Shown: piece by piece, positions 39,861 to 51,661 of the stretch | Numbering within the stretch: position 1 is the first letter of the stretch | How the letters are laid out: each line of letters begins with the position of its first letter | Assembly (NCBI GenBank): GCA_023079485.1 | Contig: CM041090.1 | Span: forward strand, 36,358,874-36,422,873 | Reading direction: 5' to 3' | Length of the DNA: 64,000 nucleotides | Source: Archilochus colubris | Taxonomy: Eukaryota; Chordata; Aves; Apodiformes; Trochilidae | Translations under genes and position numbers: made by a program | Notes under the pieces: generated by a model | Seen by the model: the letters and a program-made list of their open reading frames with translations, nothing else | Told to the model about the DNA's origin: nothing | The model's database searches: none

Positions 39861-42261
39861 TTTGGACAGACACAATAGGCTGTTTTGAAAACAATGCTGA
39901 CAATTGCTGTCAATTGAAGAAGCTTTAGGCTTGATTCTTAGTAAGACCACTAGTAAAATAGACTCTTTAGCTACATAAATTAACCCTACAGCATAAATAA
40001 TTTGCATAGTGAAGAGTCTGCATGTAAATAGATGTAAATAGATGGCTGTTTTTGCAGGACAAGATGGTGCAGTAAGGGATGGAAAAGTCTGCTACTTTTT
40101 CTGCACTCTTCAGGTCACCTAGTTCAGAAAAAAACAATTCCCTGATAGCACATTTGCAAGAATGTGCTTTTGCTCTTATGCTAAAGGCAGACATGGTTAT
40201 CACCTTTCCTTCTCAGATTCTTAAAGACAGATGCCACTTGAGGAGCCTGAGGCATGGGAACAGCCAATGCATCATGTCTGCTTAGCCAGGAGGAATTAAA
40301 TCCTGAGTTCAGGGACATAGATGCCAAACAGAAACTCCCACCCCATGGTTTGGAGCTATGGCAAGTCAGATTCTCGGGTGTTCTAGCATGTGCTGCAGAA
40401 ATAAATTAGTTCATGTCATGTGGAGAGATGTCCTGTTTGTCTACCCACCTATCTAATCTTGTTGCCTATAGATGGCCAGGGGGTCTAAATTTTAGGGGTA
40501 GTTATGGCCTTACTCTAGAATCCATCGGCCAAAGGACTCCTAATCTCATCACAGGTTTTATGCCTGGTGATGGACAGCTGCTGCCCAGGAAAATCTCTGT
40601 CTCTCATCTTTGCTTTCCTCAGGAGGCAAAACAGTCTGACTCCCTGAGAGAATAGGAAGTTTAAATTCATGCTCTATCCCTATTGCCTGGTTTACTTGTT
40701 TCTAATCACATAGTGACTTTTTTCCCCTTTCCTTTCCTCTTTTAAATTTCTGTCTGGCATGAGTGTACTGCTTCTGGCACTGCTCTTTGTGTGGCTGCTG
40801 TAAATCCTCACAGAAGTGTGGAGGAACTGCTGTAGGAACAGGGAATTAATGCAGTGGTATTTTTGGTCCCCAGATGTATTTAATTTTAATACAGGAGATG
40901 CTGAATTGTTAAAAGAAAAAACAGAAAGAACATGACTTGAGTCAAATAATCTTAGCCCTTGTGCCAGCATGCGCATGTTTACACCATGCCAGTAACTAGG
41001 AGAGTTATTGAGTGGCCCTCCAAGCTGTGTAGAAGTCCTGCTGGGAGAAATGAGGACATTTATCCATACATATTTGCTCTTTTTCATGCCGGATGATTGA
41101 ATGTAGCACTCTGTTTCTTAGCAGAGTTATAACAATTAAAGATGTCCCTCCATACAGGCTTTTCTAATGATGAGAAAGTAATGGGGTGGAAGAAAGCTCC
41201 TATTGCCTCATTCGAGGGCACTGTCATTGAGAGAGTAATGGTGGTTGAAGGAATTCATACCTTCTGGATCCAAGGAGCTTGTGTGTTCCCTGTTGTGGGC
41301 ACAGAGCTATGTTCTGATCATCAAACCAAGAATTAACTTCTTAAGAATTAGCTTAACTAATTATTGTGTGCTGAGAGACCCCAAGTGGGCTTCAGAGATG
41401 CTGGATACAGATGAACAACCCAGCTTCCTGAAAATCTGAATTCCAGGTTTAGGCCAGCTTGTACTGCTCTTCCCTGCCCTCCCTTGCATCACAGGGGGAT
41501 GCTTTTTTTTAAATAGTAAACTTCTTATTGGACAAGAGATTTATTCTATGCACTGGCTTCTGACACAATACTGCTGGGTATTGAAGTGTAATTACAAAAC
41601 CTGTGGGTAGATCCTTGTAATTACTACTTTTGTAGTGGCTTTTAGCAGATGTTTATTTTCCAGTGGAACATACTAGAATTTTCATGCTGAAAATCAAATA
41701 TTCATTTTGATTGAATATGTATTGAGTATCCACACTGTAATTTGAATTAGTGAAGTGGAGAGTAAAGGACTTGAAGTCTTTTAGTTTGCATTTGTATTCT
41801 TGAGCTTTCTATTTCTGGTCTCAGAATCCCTAAGCCTATGAGACATACCTAAGAAAAGCAAATCATAGAAAGCTTATATCCATTCTGAGGTCTGATAACA
41901 TTTTAGGGGTGTACAAACTGAAAGGCTAAAAGCAATTGCAATCCATCCTAAGTCTAGTTTGGACTGAGATCTAAAAATCTTTTCCACTTTTATGCATAAC
42001 TTGTAGTGAATGAATCTCACTGAGTATATGCATGACAGCTGTTTCCATGAAGTGTTAAATCCTGAATATCTTTGGATAGGACCCACAGCTCTTACATTCT
42101 TGCACAAAGCTGACAAGATGGCCAGTGTCTGGGGTAATTAATGATCCTTTGATAAACTTCATTCTTTCCAGTACAGGTAAAATGGGATTTCCTCTGCTAT
42201 AAATGCCTCCAGTAACAGGTGAACATTGTCACAAAAAAATGCTGGTGGGAAGGGACATCTG
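39861..42261. other. Gene-free stretch, nothing recognised
   Basis: A 10-bp tandem pair (ATGTAAATAG twice) lies near 40021-40042. The minus-strand open frame at 40692-41087 (131 codons) and the + frame at 40413-40655 have no recognisable domains and no exon context, so I do not call them. Confidence 0.55.
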
Positions 42262-42600
42262 GAGAGTGATTAACCCAGCATCCTTCTCCGAGTGAGGTCA
42301 GGGGTCTTTTGCAGAAGTTTTTTTGGAGTCTCCAAAGGTGGAGATTTCACAGTTTTCCTGCATTTCCTGTTTCTGTACTTCACTCTCACTGTGGAGAATT
42401 TTTTCATCTGTCCAACTGGAATTTCTCTTGCACTGACTTGTGACTGTAATCTCTTGTGCTGGTTTCTGCACCTTTTTTGAAAGGTGGCCTTGTCTTTGTA
42501 ACTCCTCTTCAGGCAGTAGAGAACTGCAGTTAGACCCTCCTGCAGTCTTGTGTTCCTCTGGTGGAACAAATCCAGCTTCCTTGGTGCCCCTAGGTATGTA
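42262..42600 (-). mobile_element. Diverged CR1 LINE 3' region, antisense
   Basis: Read on the minus strand it follows a CR1 subfamily's ORF2 end and 3' UTR: GCTGGATTTGTTC, then CTGCCTGAAGAGGAGTTACA, AGAAATTCCAGTTGGACAGA, AAATTCTCCACAGTGAGAGT and GTGAAATCTCCACCTTTGGA, ending with AAAGACCCCTGACCTC. The minus frame 42270-42611 (113 codons, rich in Lys and Arg) is open across it by chance and does not follow the transposon protein. It should not be annotated as a gene. Confidence 0.8.
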
Positions 42601-44406
42601 ATTTGCTTCAAGGCCTGGAATATATTTCTGAATGTTTAGAATAACCTAGAAGTTGTCAGCGTCCTCAGTAACACAAAGACTCCCTTTACTTAAGTGATTT
42701 GAAGTACTCTTGCCCATCCATGTGCTTTAAATCTGCAATGTTTTCTTCAGAGGAGGTATTGATCTCATTGAGGACAGGGTATTAACTTTGGAGGAATGAG
42801 TACAACATCTGAGGTCTGGAGAGATAGCTTTATTTGCATTTTGCTTCCCTATTTGTCCCCTGTTTATTTCATCTGGTCCTTCTCAGGTAATAATAAACTT
42901 GTTTACTTATATGCCTTCTGTTGGCAGTGTCTGGCACTGCTGGGTTTAATGAGTAATAAGTTTTTCACAAAACTTGAAGCCCAACTGCCATTTTATGTAT
43001 CAGGAATGACTTCTCTTTAATGATCCATTTCTGAGAAAATGATTCACTTTATTGTTGTGATGAGTTGCATGAAGTTTAATTTAGCAAAATATTAATAGAT
43101 TTGCAAGATGACAGAGGGGCTTATGTTGAGGGGCAGTGGAATTTTTGCTTGCTAAATCACCTCTATTAAAATGAAAGGAAGAATGATTGCACTTGAATTG
43201 AAACCCAGCAGAGAAAAGGTCATCTTAATTTTCTATTGTAAAAAAATTCTTAAAATATGTCTTGCCAAGACAATTCTAAGCAGGTTGTAGTGTATGTTGA
43301 TGGGATGGTGCCTGAGAATGTCCATCATTGTGTTGCTTTTTGCAGACTGCTGCATTTTTCTAGGAAAACCTATTTTATTATGTTTCCAATCAGGCTCTAA
43401 AGCATGACAGCCTGCCCTCTCCACCTATTTTTCCCCTCTCAAAAACTAAAAAATTAAATTTGTAATTTCATACAAAGCTTTTAAAAAGACAGTATAGGTA
43501 ATGTGCAATAACTGGCTTTTGAGTTTGTTTAGATAGGTCAGATGGCTTAATTATTTACCTGTTTCTGTTTGACTATAACATCTAAATCAGTTATTGTGCC
43601 TGATCTGCTGTCTCTTGCATGGCCACTCTCAAGATATATTGAGTTCAATAGATAGAGCTGCAGAAAGACAAGAATTTTTTAATTTTTTTTTTAATGTATG
43701 TAAATAAAATTGGCAAGACTACATTTTGTTCCTGCATCCTTGTGGATAGTGGTATCATCCTCTGAATTCTGGAGCCAATGGGACTGTTATCTTTTATCCA
43801 AGATGTGAACCCTGCTTGTAGTGTCTTGGATTTGTGAATGGTGAGTGTTACTCAAGGAACTGGGCACAATGGCTATTTACTTAATAATGGTATTTCAGTT
43901 TATCTTGCTAAGCTGAAATAACTTAGGTGGCCTGAAACATTTGCAGGCTCCCATAAGACTCTAGTGTGAAAATAATGGATACCTGTTCTGTTTTGGTGTC
44001 TAGTACAGATCTAGTGCTGTTCTGATGGACTAGATCTAAATAATGCACTTTATAGTTGAATCTTGCCTTTTAGATCTTACTTGAGGAGAAAGGAGAGAAT
44101 GTTGGGACAAGTGTTCACTTTAGGTAGAAATTAATTTCAACTTAATGAATGATGGTTAAATATGAGAGCATTATACCAGGATGTAATAAAATTATTTTCC
44201 TGCTGCACTACTTTCTGTAATCCTTAGCTTAAATGTGGTTGTGCTTCCTTCTGAGATAACGGTGTTAGTGGAGTTTGTTTTCTCTGGTCTTAAATCTGAA
44301 GAGCTCATTCCCTCAATCTGCAGTCCTGTAGTTTGCAGAAGTTCACAGTCCAGTAGTCAGTTTTTAGGACCTACTAAGCAATGCTGGATAAGTTCAATAG
44401 ATTGTG

Positions 44407-44448
44407 GGGTTTTTTTGTTTTGGTTTGTTTTTTTTTTTTTTTTTTTTT
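44407..44448 (+). repeat. T/G-rich tract with 21-base poly(T)
   Basis: GGGGT, then T- and G-only words, then 21 consecutive T at 44428-44448. On the minus strand it reads as an A/C tract like that at 20989-21089. Confidence 0.9.
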
Positions 44449-46896
44449 GCAAGGCTCTGAGCTTCCAGTTCTAAATTCTCTGGGTATATGGAAATGTGAA
44501 AAACATGACCACACGTAGGTGCACAGTCTACTGTGGTTAAATTATTTCTGCTACCTGAGTTAATAATCTTAAGCCAATGCTGTTACTTTTTCACTGTATT
44601 GCAGCCTACTGAAGACCATGAGTGCAATTTTCTTTAGCCTCCTGGAACCCAGAGTCTCTTCTCTTGAATATAAATCATGAGCAGTCTGGCTTTTGGAGGG
44701 CTGTACTGACTTCTCATGCTAGGGTGGATTCCTTCCTCTAAAAGAAACCCGATACTTGCTTCTTGTAACCTCTGTAAATGTTTCTAAATGCCCTTTATAG
44801 AAATGATGCTGCCCTTTGGAGTCAATACGTCCTTCTGCTAAATAGGCAATTATTCCACATGCCACTCCAGTGGATTAAATCTCCAGAAAAAAACATCACT
44901 TAGAGCTCAGCTGATTTCAGCTCACGAAATTGTGTGCTACCAGCTCTGTGTTCTCTCTAATTCTATAGTGGACATGTATGTGTTGTCCTAATGGCCGAGG
45001 GGATCTGTACAACCAGTTGCCTGCTGGAAAAAATATTGAGTATCACAGTGGAATGTCTCTAGCTGACTCCAAGAGATGACATTGTGATGCCCCTCAGGTC
45101 CTTGTCTCCAAAGGTTTTGGGGTTATCTTGCGCTGTGTGCTCTTTGCAGGGGGGCAGAGGGACACAGTAGCTCAGATAAATTTTTCTGGACATTCCAGAT
45201 GCTCCTGCAGAGTGTCCACACACACCTTAAATGCATGCAGCCTCTGTGGTCACCAGTAGTACACAGCTTTAGCTACACAGGGGCTTTAAGTGATTTTTAA
45301 CTCAGCGTGCTCACTGGGCCCAGTCGTAGTAAACACTGAAAAGATTCTTAAGGTCATTTCATTTTTCCATCATTTGCTGCTTAAAACTATTTGAAATACA
45401 CACCCTATGATCTGGAAGTGCTTTTTGGAGTGAAGATTGAATGTTGCTTGGTTTCTCTTAGACTGTAAAGCATCTGGCCTGGGGCAAGTGAAGTGTGTAG
45501 ATTGTGTGAGGAGTGAGGACAGATTCTCCTGCTTTGTCTGCATCTGAGTTCCAGTGCAAAAACTGCTGGACATAAACAACTGCTGAGATATCTCATTTTC
45601 CTGTTTCCCACAAAGGAAAAAACAGCAGCTGGGTCTGAAATGCCTGAGATTATTTAAATGGGTTCCTTGTTATTTCTAAAGATATCTTCAGTTTCATCAA
45701 CAGTGTGCAAAGTAGGAAGGAAGGAAGGACAGACCCTAAACTATCAATTTCATTAAAAAAGACTGTCTTACAATTTTTCTTGATGCTTCTACCCTCAGTC
45801 CTAGCTCAAGGGGAAACAAATATGTCAATGTCCCCCCAAGATGGCATACTAGAAATGCCATCTGGCTGAGAATTTTTGGGACAGGGAGGTTGTTGGTATT
45901 TCAGCAAACTTGTGTTTGAATCTTTCTCATCTTGCTTTATGGTCACAGGAGGTGAAAGAAGGTAAGAATATTTAGCATCAATTCCTTTGCTGCTTCTGGG
46001 GTGACTTTGTAATTATTCTGTGATTTTTTTTTTAATGTGTCAATCTTATTACAGTCTGTAAGAGTACACTACAATATCAGTTCTGAGGGCTGGAACTTGC
46101 TATTTTGGAAACAGAATTGTTTTGGATTGCAAGCTCTAAGAGGGCTGCATGTCTGTCTTCAAAGCTGGAATGAATTGCAGATGAAGCCCTTAGTGAAAAA
46201 GGAAAAAGAATCTTTTTAAATGCTATTGTAAAATAATGCTTCCAGGAAAAGGGGTTATGTCTTAAAGGGAGGATGGTTTTGGTGAGCTTTCCTCCCCCCC
46301 AATGTTTTCTTCCTTAACTAATTTTTCTACACATAAATCTGACAAGGAGTATTAACTGTGGGCAAATTGAGGTCATTTTTTTGATAGTTGATTCAGATGG
46401 GAGGAAGAATGAAGAGTACTTGGGATGGGGATAGAGAGTGTCAGGAAATTATAAAACTTCCAGACCTCATGGAATTACCTGTGTTCTGCCTTGTCACTTT
46501 TGGAAATACCTGCATACCTTCTACTTCTCTAATGGCTCTGTTCAGAGCTGTGTAAACAGAATCTGCATTGCTTACTAATATCCATTTCATGTCTTCCTCC
46601 TGTGTGGAGGGGGATGTGAGGTGGTGATCTGGCTTTGGAAGGTAAAGGGGATGTACATGTGTGTGTCTGTGTGTGTTCAAAATATCTGCTGCTGCTTGTT
46701 TCTGTTGATGGAAAGCTGAAGTAATGCATTTACAGTGGGAGCAGGAGTGGGTGATTTTTTTATTAAGAGAAATGATTCCTCAGGGCACTCCATAGTTGTA
46801 GACCATGGGGTAATTATGCATCTTACTTAGAGCTGTAACAAGTTACTGGTTTTAAGATCAAAGTTGTCATCAGCATCTTTGTTTCAGACTTAAGTG

Positions 46897-46923
46897 ATTT
46901 ATTTATTTATTTATTTATTTATT
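46897..46923 (+). repeat. (ATTT)n tetranucleotide microsatellite
   Basis: Nearly seven perfect ATTT units, 27 bp, followed by GGGGG. Confidence 0.95.
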
Positions 46924-47118
46924 GGGGGTTTTTGTGATTATTTTTTAAGAGAATCTGGACTCAGCCTATGTCTTAGCTTTTATTTTTAAGGAAGTTCTAG
47001 AAAATTTTCTTTTTCTTAAAGGTAGCAAATTTGTACTTTGCTTAAGTGCAGTGGTATGTAATGTTTTAACAGGCTATTTTAAATTTTATGTTTTACTGAC
47101 TCTGTTTTTCTTTGACAG

Positions 47119-47221
47119 AGTAGACTTCATACAGAAGTTTCTTAATTTTTAATTAAGCTTGTTTTATACCTTACTATCTTAGGATGAATATTTAAACAAC
47201 AGTCTTCAGTCTTGCTTCAAA
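47119..47221 (+). other. ESR2: Predicted ESR2 5' UTR part of the first coding exon, with candidate splice acceptors and a tiny uORF
   Basis: A strong acceptor-like sequence (CTGTTTTTCTTTGACAG) ends at 47118 and would open the exon at 47119. A weaker candidate (ACTATCTTAG) ends at 47182. In the frame of the ESR2 start the codon at 47180-47182 is TAG, so the coding frame cannot extend further upstream within this exon. Between the weaker acceptor and the start lies an upstream ATG at 47184 in another frame, giving a three-codon uORF ending at 47195. Its -3 base is A, a fair initiation context. Which acceptor is used is inferred and needs transcript data. Confidence 0.55.
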
Positions 47222-47655
47222 ATGTCCCTGTGTGCATCTTCTCACAAGGACTTTTCTCAATTGCTGCCACTTCAGGATATTGGATGCAATAAAACAGAAA
47301 TTAAGAACACACCCACTGGTATCGTCTCTCCAGTTCCCTACAGCTGTAATCAGTCCACGTTGACAGCAGAACACAGCCCAGTCTACATTCCCTCATCTTA
47401 CATGGAAAACAGACATGAATATTCGGCAGTGGCTTTCTGCAGTCCTGCTGTGATGAACTACAACATTTCCAGCAATTTTGGTGATTCAGAGAGTGCATCT
47501 GCCAGGCAAACCAGCAGCCCCAGTCTGTTGTGGTCTGGTCCGGGCCACCTCTCCCCTCTGACACTGCACTGTCAGTCCTCACTTCTGTATGCAGAGCAGC
47601 CAAAGAGTCCCTGGTGTGAAGCGAGATCAGTGGACCCACTGCTACCTGTGGCCAG
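47222..47655 (+). CDS. ESR2: Estrogen receptor beta, first coding exon (A/B domain)
   Basis: This exon encodes residues 1-144 plus two bases of codon 145 of estrogen receptor beta, a nuclear steroid-hormone receptor that binds estradiol and activates or represses genes at estrogen response elements. The product is the N-terminal A/B (AF-1) region. Recognisable family landmarks are YIPSSY (residues 55-60), SPAVMNY (74-80), GHLSPL (108-113) and [13 protein letters not shown] (123-135). Ser-Pro sites at 111 and 129 align with human Ser87 and Ser105, known phosphorylation sites. The start ATG has A at -3, and an in-frame stop lies 42 bases upstream. The human protein begins at a position corresponding to about residue 25, so this protein carries roughly 24 extra N-terminal residues. 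The donor is CAG|GTCAGT at 47656; the open frame reading past it (to 47689) is intronic. Confidence 0.96.
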
Positions 47656-47739
47656 GTCAGTACTACTCATTTCTTTAAAACTTTGCTGAAAATTATTTAC
47701 TGATCCTTCAGTTCTTTAGGCTATGTGTTGGGCTCTTTG

Positions 47740-47783
47740 AAAAAAAAACAACCTAAAACCAAAAACCCTCCACCAAACACCAA
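47740..47783 (+). repeat. A/C-rich low-complexity tract
   Basis: Starts with a run of A, then words such as AACCTAAAACCAAAAACCCT. It lies about 85 bp inside ESR2 intron 1 and is the same compositional type as 20989-21089. Confidence 0.8.
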
Positions 47784-49235
47784 TTCAGTCCTGGGCTTTG
47801 TGGGGTCTTTTAATGTAACTTCTGAAATAGGATTTCTTTTTCAATAGCTCTTTAGAGCACTATACACTGAGAAGAAGCACTATAAATGCCTTCAATATGG
47901 GAAAGTGTTTAATGTCTACAAACAAAAGTTCAGGACTGCTAGAGACTACTTTGTGAAATAGAAATTAATTTTGTAAATTAAGTCCCTTGAGTGGAAGAAG
48001 TAAATGTTCATTCTTTTTCCTTTTTGTATAACATTGTTTGAATTAAATTTTATCTGTATTTTTAATTTTTTTTTAAACTGACTCCAACAGTTTTGAAGGC
48101 TTTTCATGAACTTAAAATTCAAGGGGAACGTTTCATTGGGTTTTGTTTTAGTATTAACAGTAGAATGCATCATATTCAAAGGGTGCTGCTACTGAAAAGT
48201 CTGACATTATTTCTTTTTGATGCTCTGAACTGACTTTGTGAACAGCATATTCATAGGCTAAATTTTGAGGTGCAAAGAAGCTGTGTTTGCAAAAATGTGT
48301 TCCCATTCTGCACATTTACTGATATTACAAACCATGGGCAGGGTGTAGATCATCCACTGATTAAATTACTCCACTCATGGACACAACAGCTGCTGAATGG
48401 CTAATTGTGTGGTTCAGGTGCTGTTCCTGTTTTAGCATCTGTATGTTTATTCACAGGGCTCATTATTTGATTCAGCAGTCATTGGCAGTAGGAAAAATAG
48501 AGTCCCTGCAACAGTTTGAGTTCAATTGTTGATAAAGGATTTGTGCTGTTTTTGAGAATCCCACATTCCTTCTGCAACGAGTGGGCCTCAGAGCGACTGC
48601 CTAAAGCATGAGATCTATGTCTGCTGAGACTCACAGGCTGCACAGATCTTCAGCCTGGCCACCTGAATAGTCTGTTTGGAGTCAGCAGAGAGAAGTAGGC
48701 AACTCTGGGGTGCAAACTTACTTTAAGTGTTGGTGTGTGGGCTGGGAGAGACCATTTGCGTAGCACTTCCATAAAGAAGAATTTCCCCAGCAGGTCTAAT
48801 GTGAACAGGGATAACATCCCAACTCCTCTTGTCTTGGTCAGTGTTTCAAATTGTCAGTACTAGGGAGGCTGCTGTAGGTCAGTGTTTGAAGCTGTCCAGA
48901 TGATGGGATAGCAGCTGGAATAACCCCCAAGAGCAAGGGCACCCCACGTGATGCTCTGCAGGGTGCCCTCTGCAGAGGTAGAAGGGAAGCCATACAGAAC
49001 CTGCCACACCAGAGTTTAAGTAACTAAATCTTCTGCCATTTGTATAGATTGATAGAGACTACTGTTCTTGTAGCTGATTTAAAGAGAAGCAATGAAATCT
49101 GGAGTCTAAATTTATGGATTATATTTATTGTTCATCAACAAGTAACTCCTGTCTTGCTTCGTAGTTGGACATTCCCAGTGGTTCATTTGTCTCAGCATGA
49201 TGCATTATAACCCCCTCTTTGTCTACAGAAGTTGT

Positions 49236-49261
49236 AAAAAAACAAACCAAAAAAAAAAAAC
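49236..49261 (+). repeat. A-rich tract with AAAC words
   Basis: AAAAAAACAAACC followed by a run of A. It carries no flanking target duplication that I can see, so I do not call it a retrotransposon tail. Confidence 0.8.
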
Positions 49262-49607
49262 TTTGACATGGAAACCATAATTCCCTTATTTTGGACATCT
49301 GTCCTGAAATAAGGCTGTAAAGGAAAAAAGTCCTGAGTTTCCTTTTGCTTTATCCTTTGCTGAGGTGTTAAATTAATGTCATGAACATTATATTTATTGC
49401 CATGGGAACAATGACTGTGACACTACAGATTCAGAGATTATATCTTGAAGGAAGAGTTCTGGGAATTGAAACATAAAGGAGTAGCTCTGGGAGAAGGGAG
49501 AGACTAAAACTGTAAAGTGTAAGTGATTTTAAACAGTATTTAGTTTGAGAAAAGAATTTTGACAGCAGAATAAGCAAGCATTGCTACATATTTAGACCTA
49601 AACATTT

Positions 49608-49824
49608 GGCCACAACAACCCCATGCAGCACTACAGGCTGGGGACAGAGTGGCTGGAGAGCAGCCAGACAGAAAGGGACCTGGGAGTCTGGATTGACAGG
49701 AAGCTGAACATGAGCCAGCAGTGTGCCCAGGTGGCCAAGAAGGCCAATGGCATCCTGGCCTGTATCAGAAACAGTGTCACCAGCAGGTCCAGGGAGGTGA
49801 TTCCTATGATTCTATGATTCTATT
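49608..49824 (+). mobile_element. CR1 LINE copy with internal deletion joining reverse transcriptase to the 3' end
   Basis: It starts with GGCCACAACAACCCCATGCA and CTACAGGCTGGGGACAGAGT, well-preserved CR1 ORF2 sequence, in a frame open for 64 codons (49623-49817; [20 protein letters not shown] is typical). At about 49797-49802 it leaps from GGTCCAGGGAGGTGATT directly into CCTATGATTCTATGATTCTA, the CR1 3'-terminal repeats. The hundreds of bases that normally lie between (rest of reverse transcriptase and 3' UTR) are missing. It sits in sense orientation in ESR2 intron 1 and is non-functional. Confidence 0.92.
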
Positions 49825-51116
49825 ACACTTTATTTTGCCTTTCAAAGTTAAGCAGGAGTCTCATTGTGAGAGGAATTTGTTTTCCCTGGGTATAAACATC
49901 CATAAGCACTCACTAAACCAATGTGGTCCACGTTACTGAAGTTGATCACTGCGGAATTTGCAATCTTGCTGTAGGTCAGGTTAAAATAAGGAACCTGAAT
50001 TCTCAGCATTCCCTTTCCTCACAAATAGGGTCCTTATACAAATACAGAAGAAATGTATTTAACTTTGTCAAATGCAAATAACGTTATGCAGCCTACGTAG
50101 TATTTTGCACCAATAGTTCAACAGAAAGTAATTGGATTCTATTTAAAAATAGATGTGAATTATTTTTCTAGATGTTACATTATTTTGTGTGGAATAGCAC
50201 TAATTTGGTGATAAAGAGTCTGCTATATTTTTTGATAGGTCCTGTATGTAGTGAAGACAATAGAAATAATCTCATTAATTTTTGTTGGTGCGTGATCACT
50301 CAATTTGAATTAAAATGACATAGAAAGGAAAGGAATATGACAATGTAATTATATTATATTTAAAAGTAGTCTGTAATTTCTATCTTCACCCCCTGAATAA
50401 AAGGATTTTAATTAAAGAAGGAAAAGGTTTATTTTCAAAATGAGCAGATTTATTACTTTCTAAAAAGTATTAGGAAACTTTAATGAAGTTGTCAGAGTGA
50501 TGTTTCTGGAACTGAATTTGTTCTTCTTTTCTGTTGTGTTCCTTGTGAATCTCATCGATTGCAGGTAGAGCTGGTAAGTAAAAGTTTTTGGTTACACAGG
50601 CTAGCAATGCTTGCTTAATTAGAAATTACTTAGCAACTTGGCCTTATTTACTGTAAACTGATACAATGTTTATACATTGCTAAAACTCTGAAGACATTAT
50701 TTGAATTAATCTGTGCATTCTGTAGAGCATTTAAATGTATCTTGAAGTCTCTTTGAAGTAATTGGATGACATCTCAGTTTAATGGTGGAAAAGTTGCAGA
50801 CATTAAGCAAAAATTATTTCCCTTAATTTTGAGGTATTTATGGTGTGATTTTCAGCATACTAATCAATGTTTGGAGCATAGCAGAACGTGCTTTGAATTA
50901 CAAATATTGACAGTTCTGTGACAGTAACCATTTTGGGAGTTATAATGAAGGGAGTGTCTACACAATGAGCAAGATAAAATTGAAAAATATTCTTGGCCAT
51001 CATCTTGCACACTCTGGGAGACGAAGGAAGAGCCTTCTCCATCCTACATCTTAGGCTGATAGAGGATTGGATTTTGTCCAGAGATGGCACGTGGGAGAAA
51101 GAGTTATAATGGATGT

Positions 51117-51155
51117 TTGTTTTTTGTTGTTTTTTGTTTTTTTATTTTATTTTCT
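51117..51155 (+). repeat. T-rich tract
   Basis: GTTTG and TTGTTGTTTTTTG words, then T runs broken by A, ending before CTCAG. It lies in ESR2 intron 1, about 510 bp upstream of the foldback element. Confidence 0.8.
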
Positions 51156-51661
51156 CAGTATTTTTTCCCTTCTCTTTCTTTCTATAATGTACAATAGTTT
51201 AGGTTTAAAAAAACCTGAGAGACAAATGCCATGAGCAAATCTTGCTACCTTCTAGGTCAAAGCCTTGCCACTCCTTCTTTAATGAAAAGTTGACTTGAGA
51301 CTCAAGTTTTCTTGGGGTGACATATGCATCAAACACTTGCTGTGGTAAAGTGAGAGCTATTTAGGAGACACAGTAGATACTGAATAACCTATATAGTCTG
51401 GCTAGTTCCTTCTCCTGCAAGGTAATCACCTTGTTACCAGTGAGGAGTAGGAAATCACCGACTTGTGACTTTTAAAAAAATCTTAATTCTTTTCAGGGAA
51501 ACCTTATATCTCTATATAGAAACCATGATCATAAAATAAAGAGGAGTATTAGGTTGTGTAAAGCAATAAATCTTTGCCTTTGTGGTTCCTTGGTAGCAGC
51601 CAGGATGCATTCCCCATCTTCCTGCATCCTTTGGCACAGGAGCTCAGTGGGCATCCAGCCA

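Larger units (their letters stand above)
42601..47118. other. Non-coding stretch upstream of the first coding ESR2 exon
   Basis: No coding exon found. It contains a G/T-rich tract ending in 21 consecutive T (44407-44448) and an (ATTT)n repeat at 46897-46923. If an untranslated ESR2 first exon lies further upstream, this would be the 3' part of a long 5' intron. Confidence 0.55.

Noticed and set aside
40692..41087. 131-codon minus-strand frame
   Set aside because: No recognisable motif, no splice or promoter context, and ordinary codon composition for non-coding DNA.
47140..47157. Small palindrome CTTAATT-TTT-AATTAAG just before the ESR2 start as a regulatory site
   Set aside because: AT-only stem of 7 bp in AT-rich DNA, expected by chance.
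47656..47689. Continuation of the ESR2 exon 1 frame to a stop at 47689 as a short receptor isoform
   Set aside because: A good donor (CAG|GTCAGT) at 47656 and exact phase match with exon 2 show this is intron. Intron retention is possible but not supported by the sequence.
48770..48860. Possible further antisense CR1 remnant (AAAGAAGAATTTCCCC, CTAATGTGAAC)
   Set aside because: Similarity is limited to a few short words and no diagnostic CR1 block is present.
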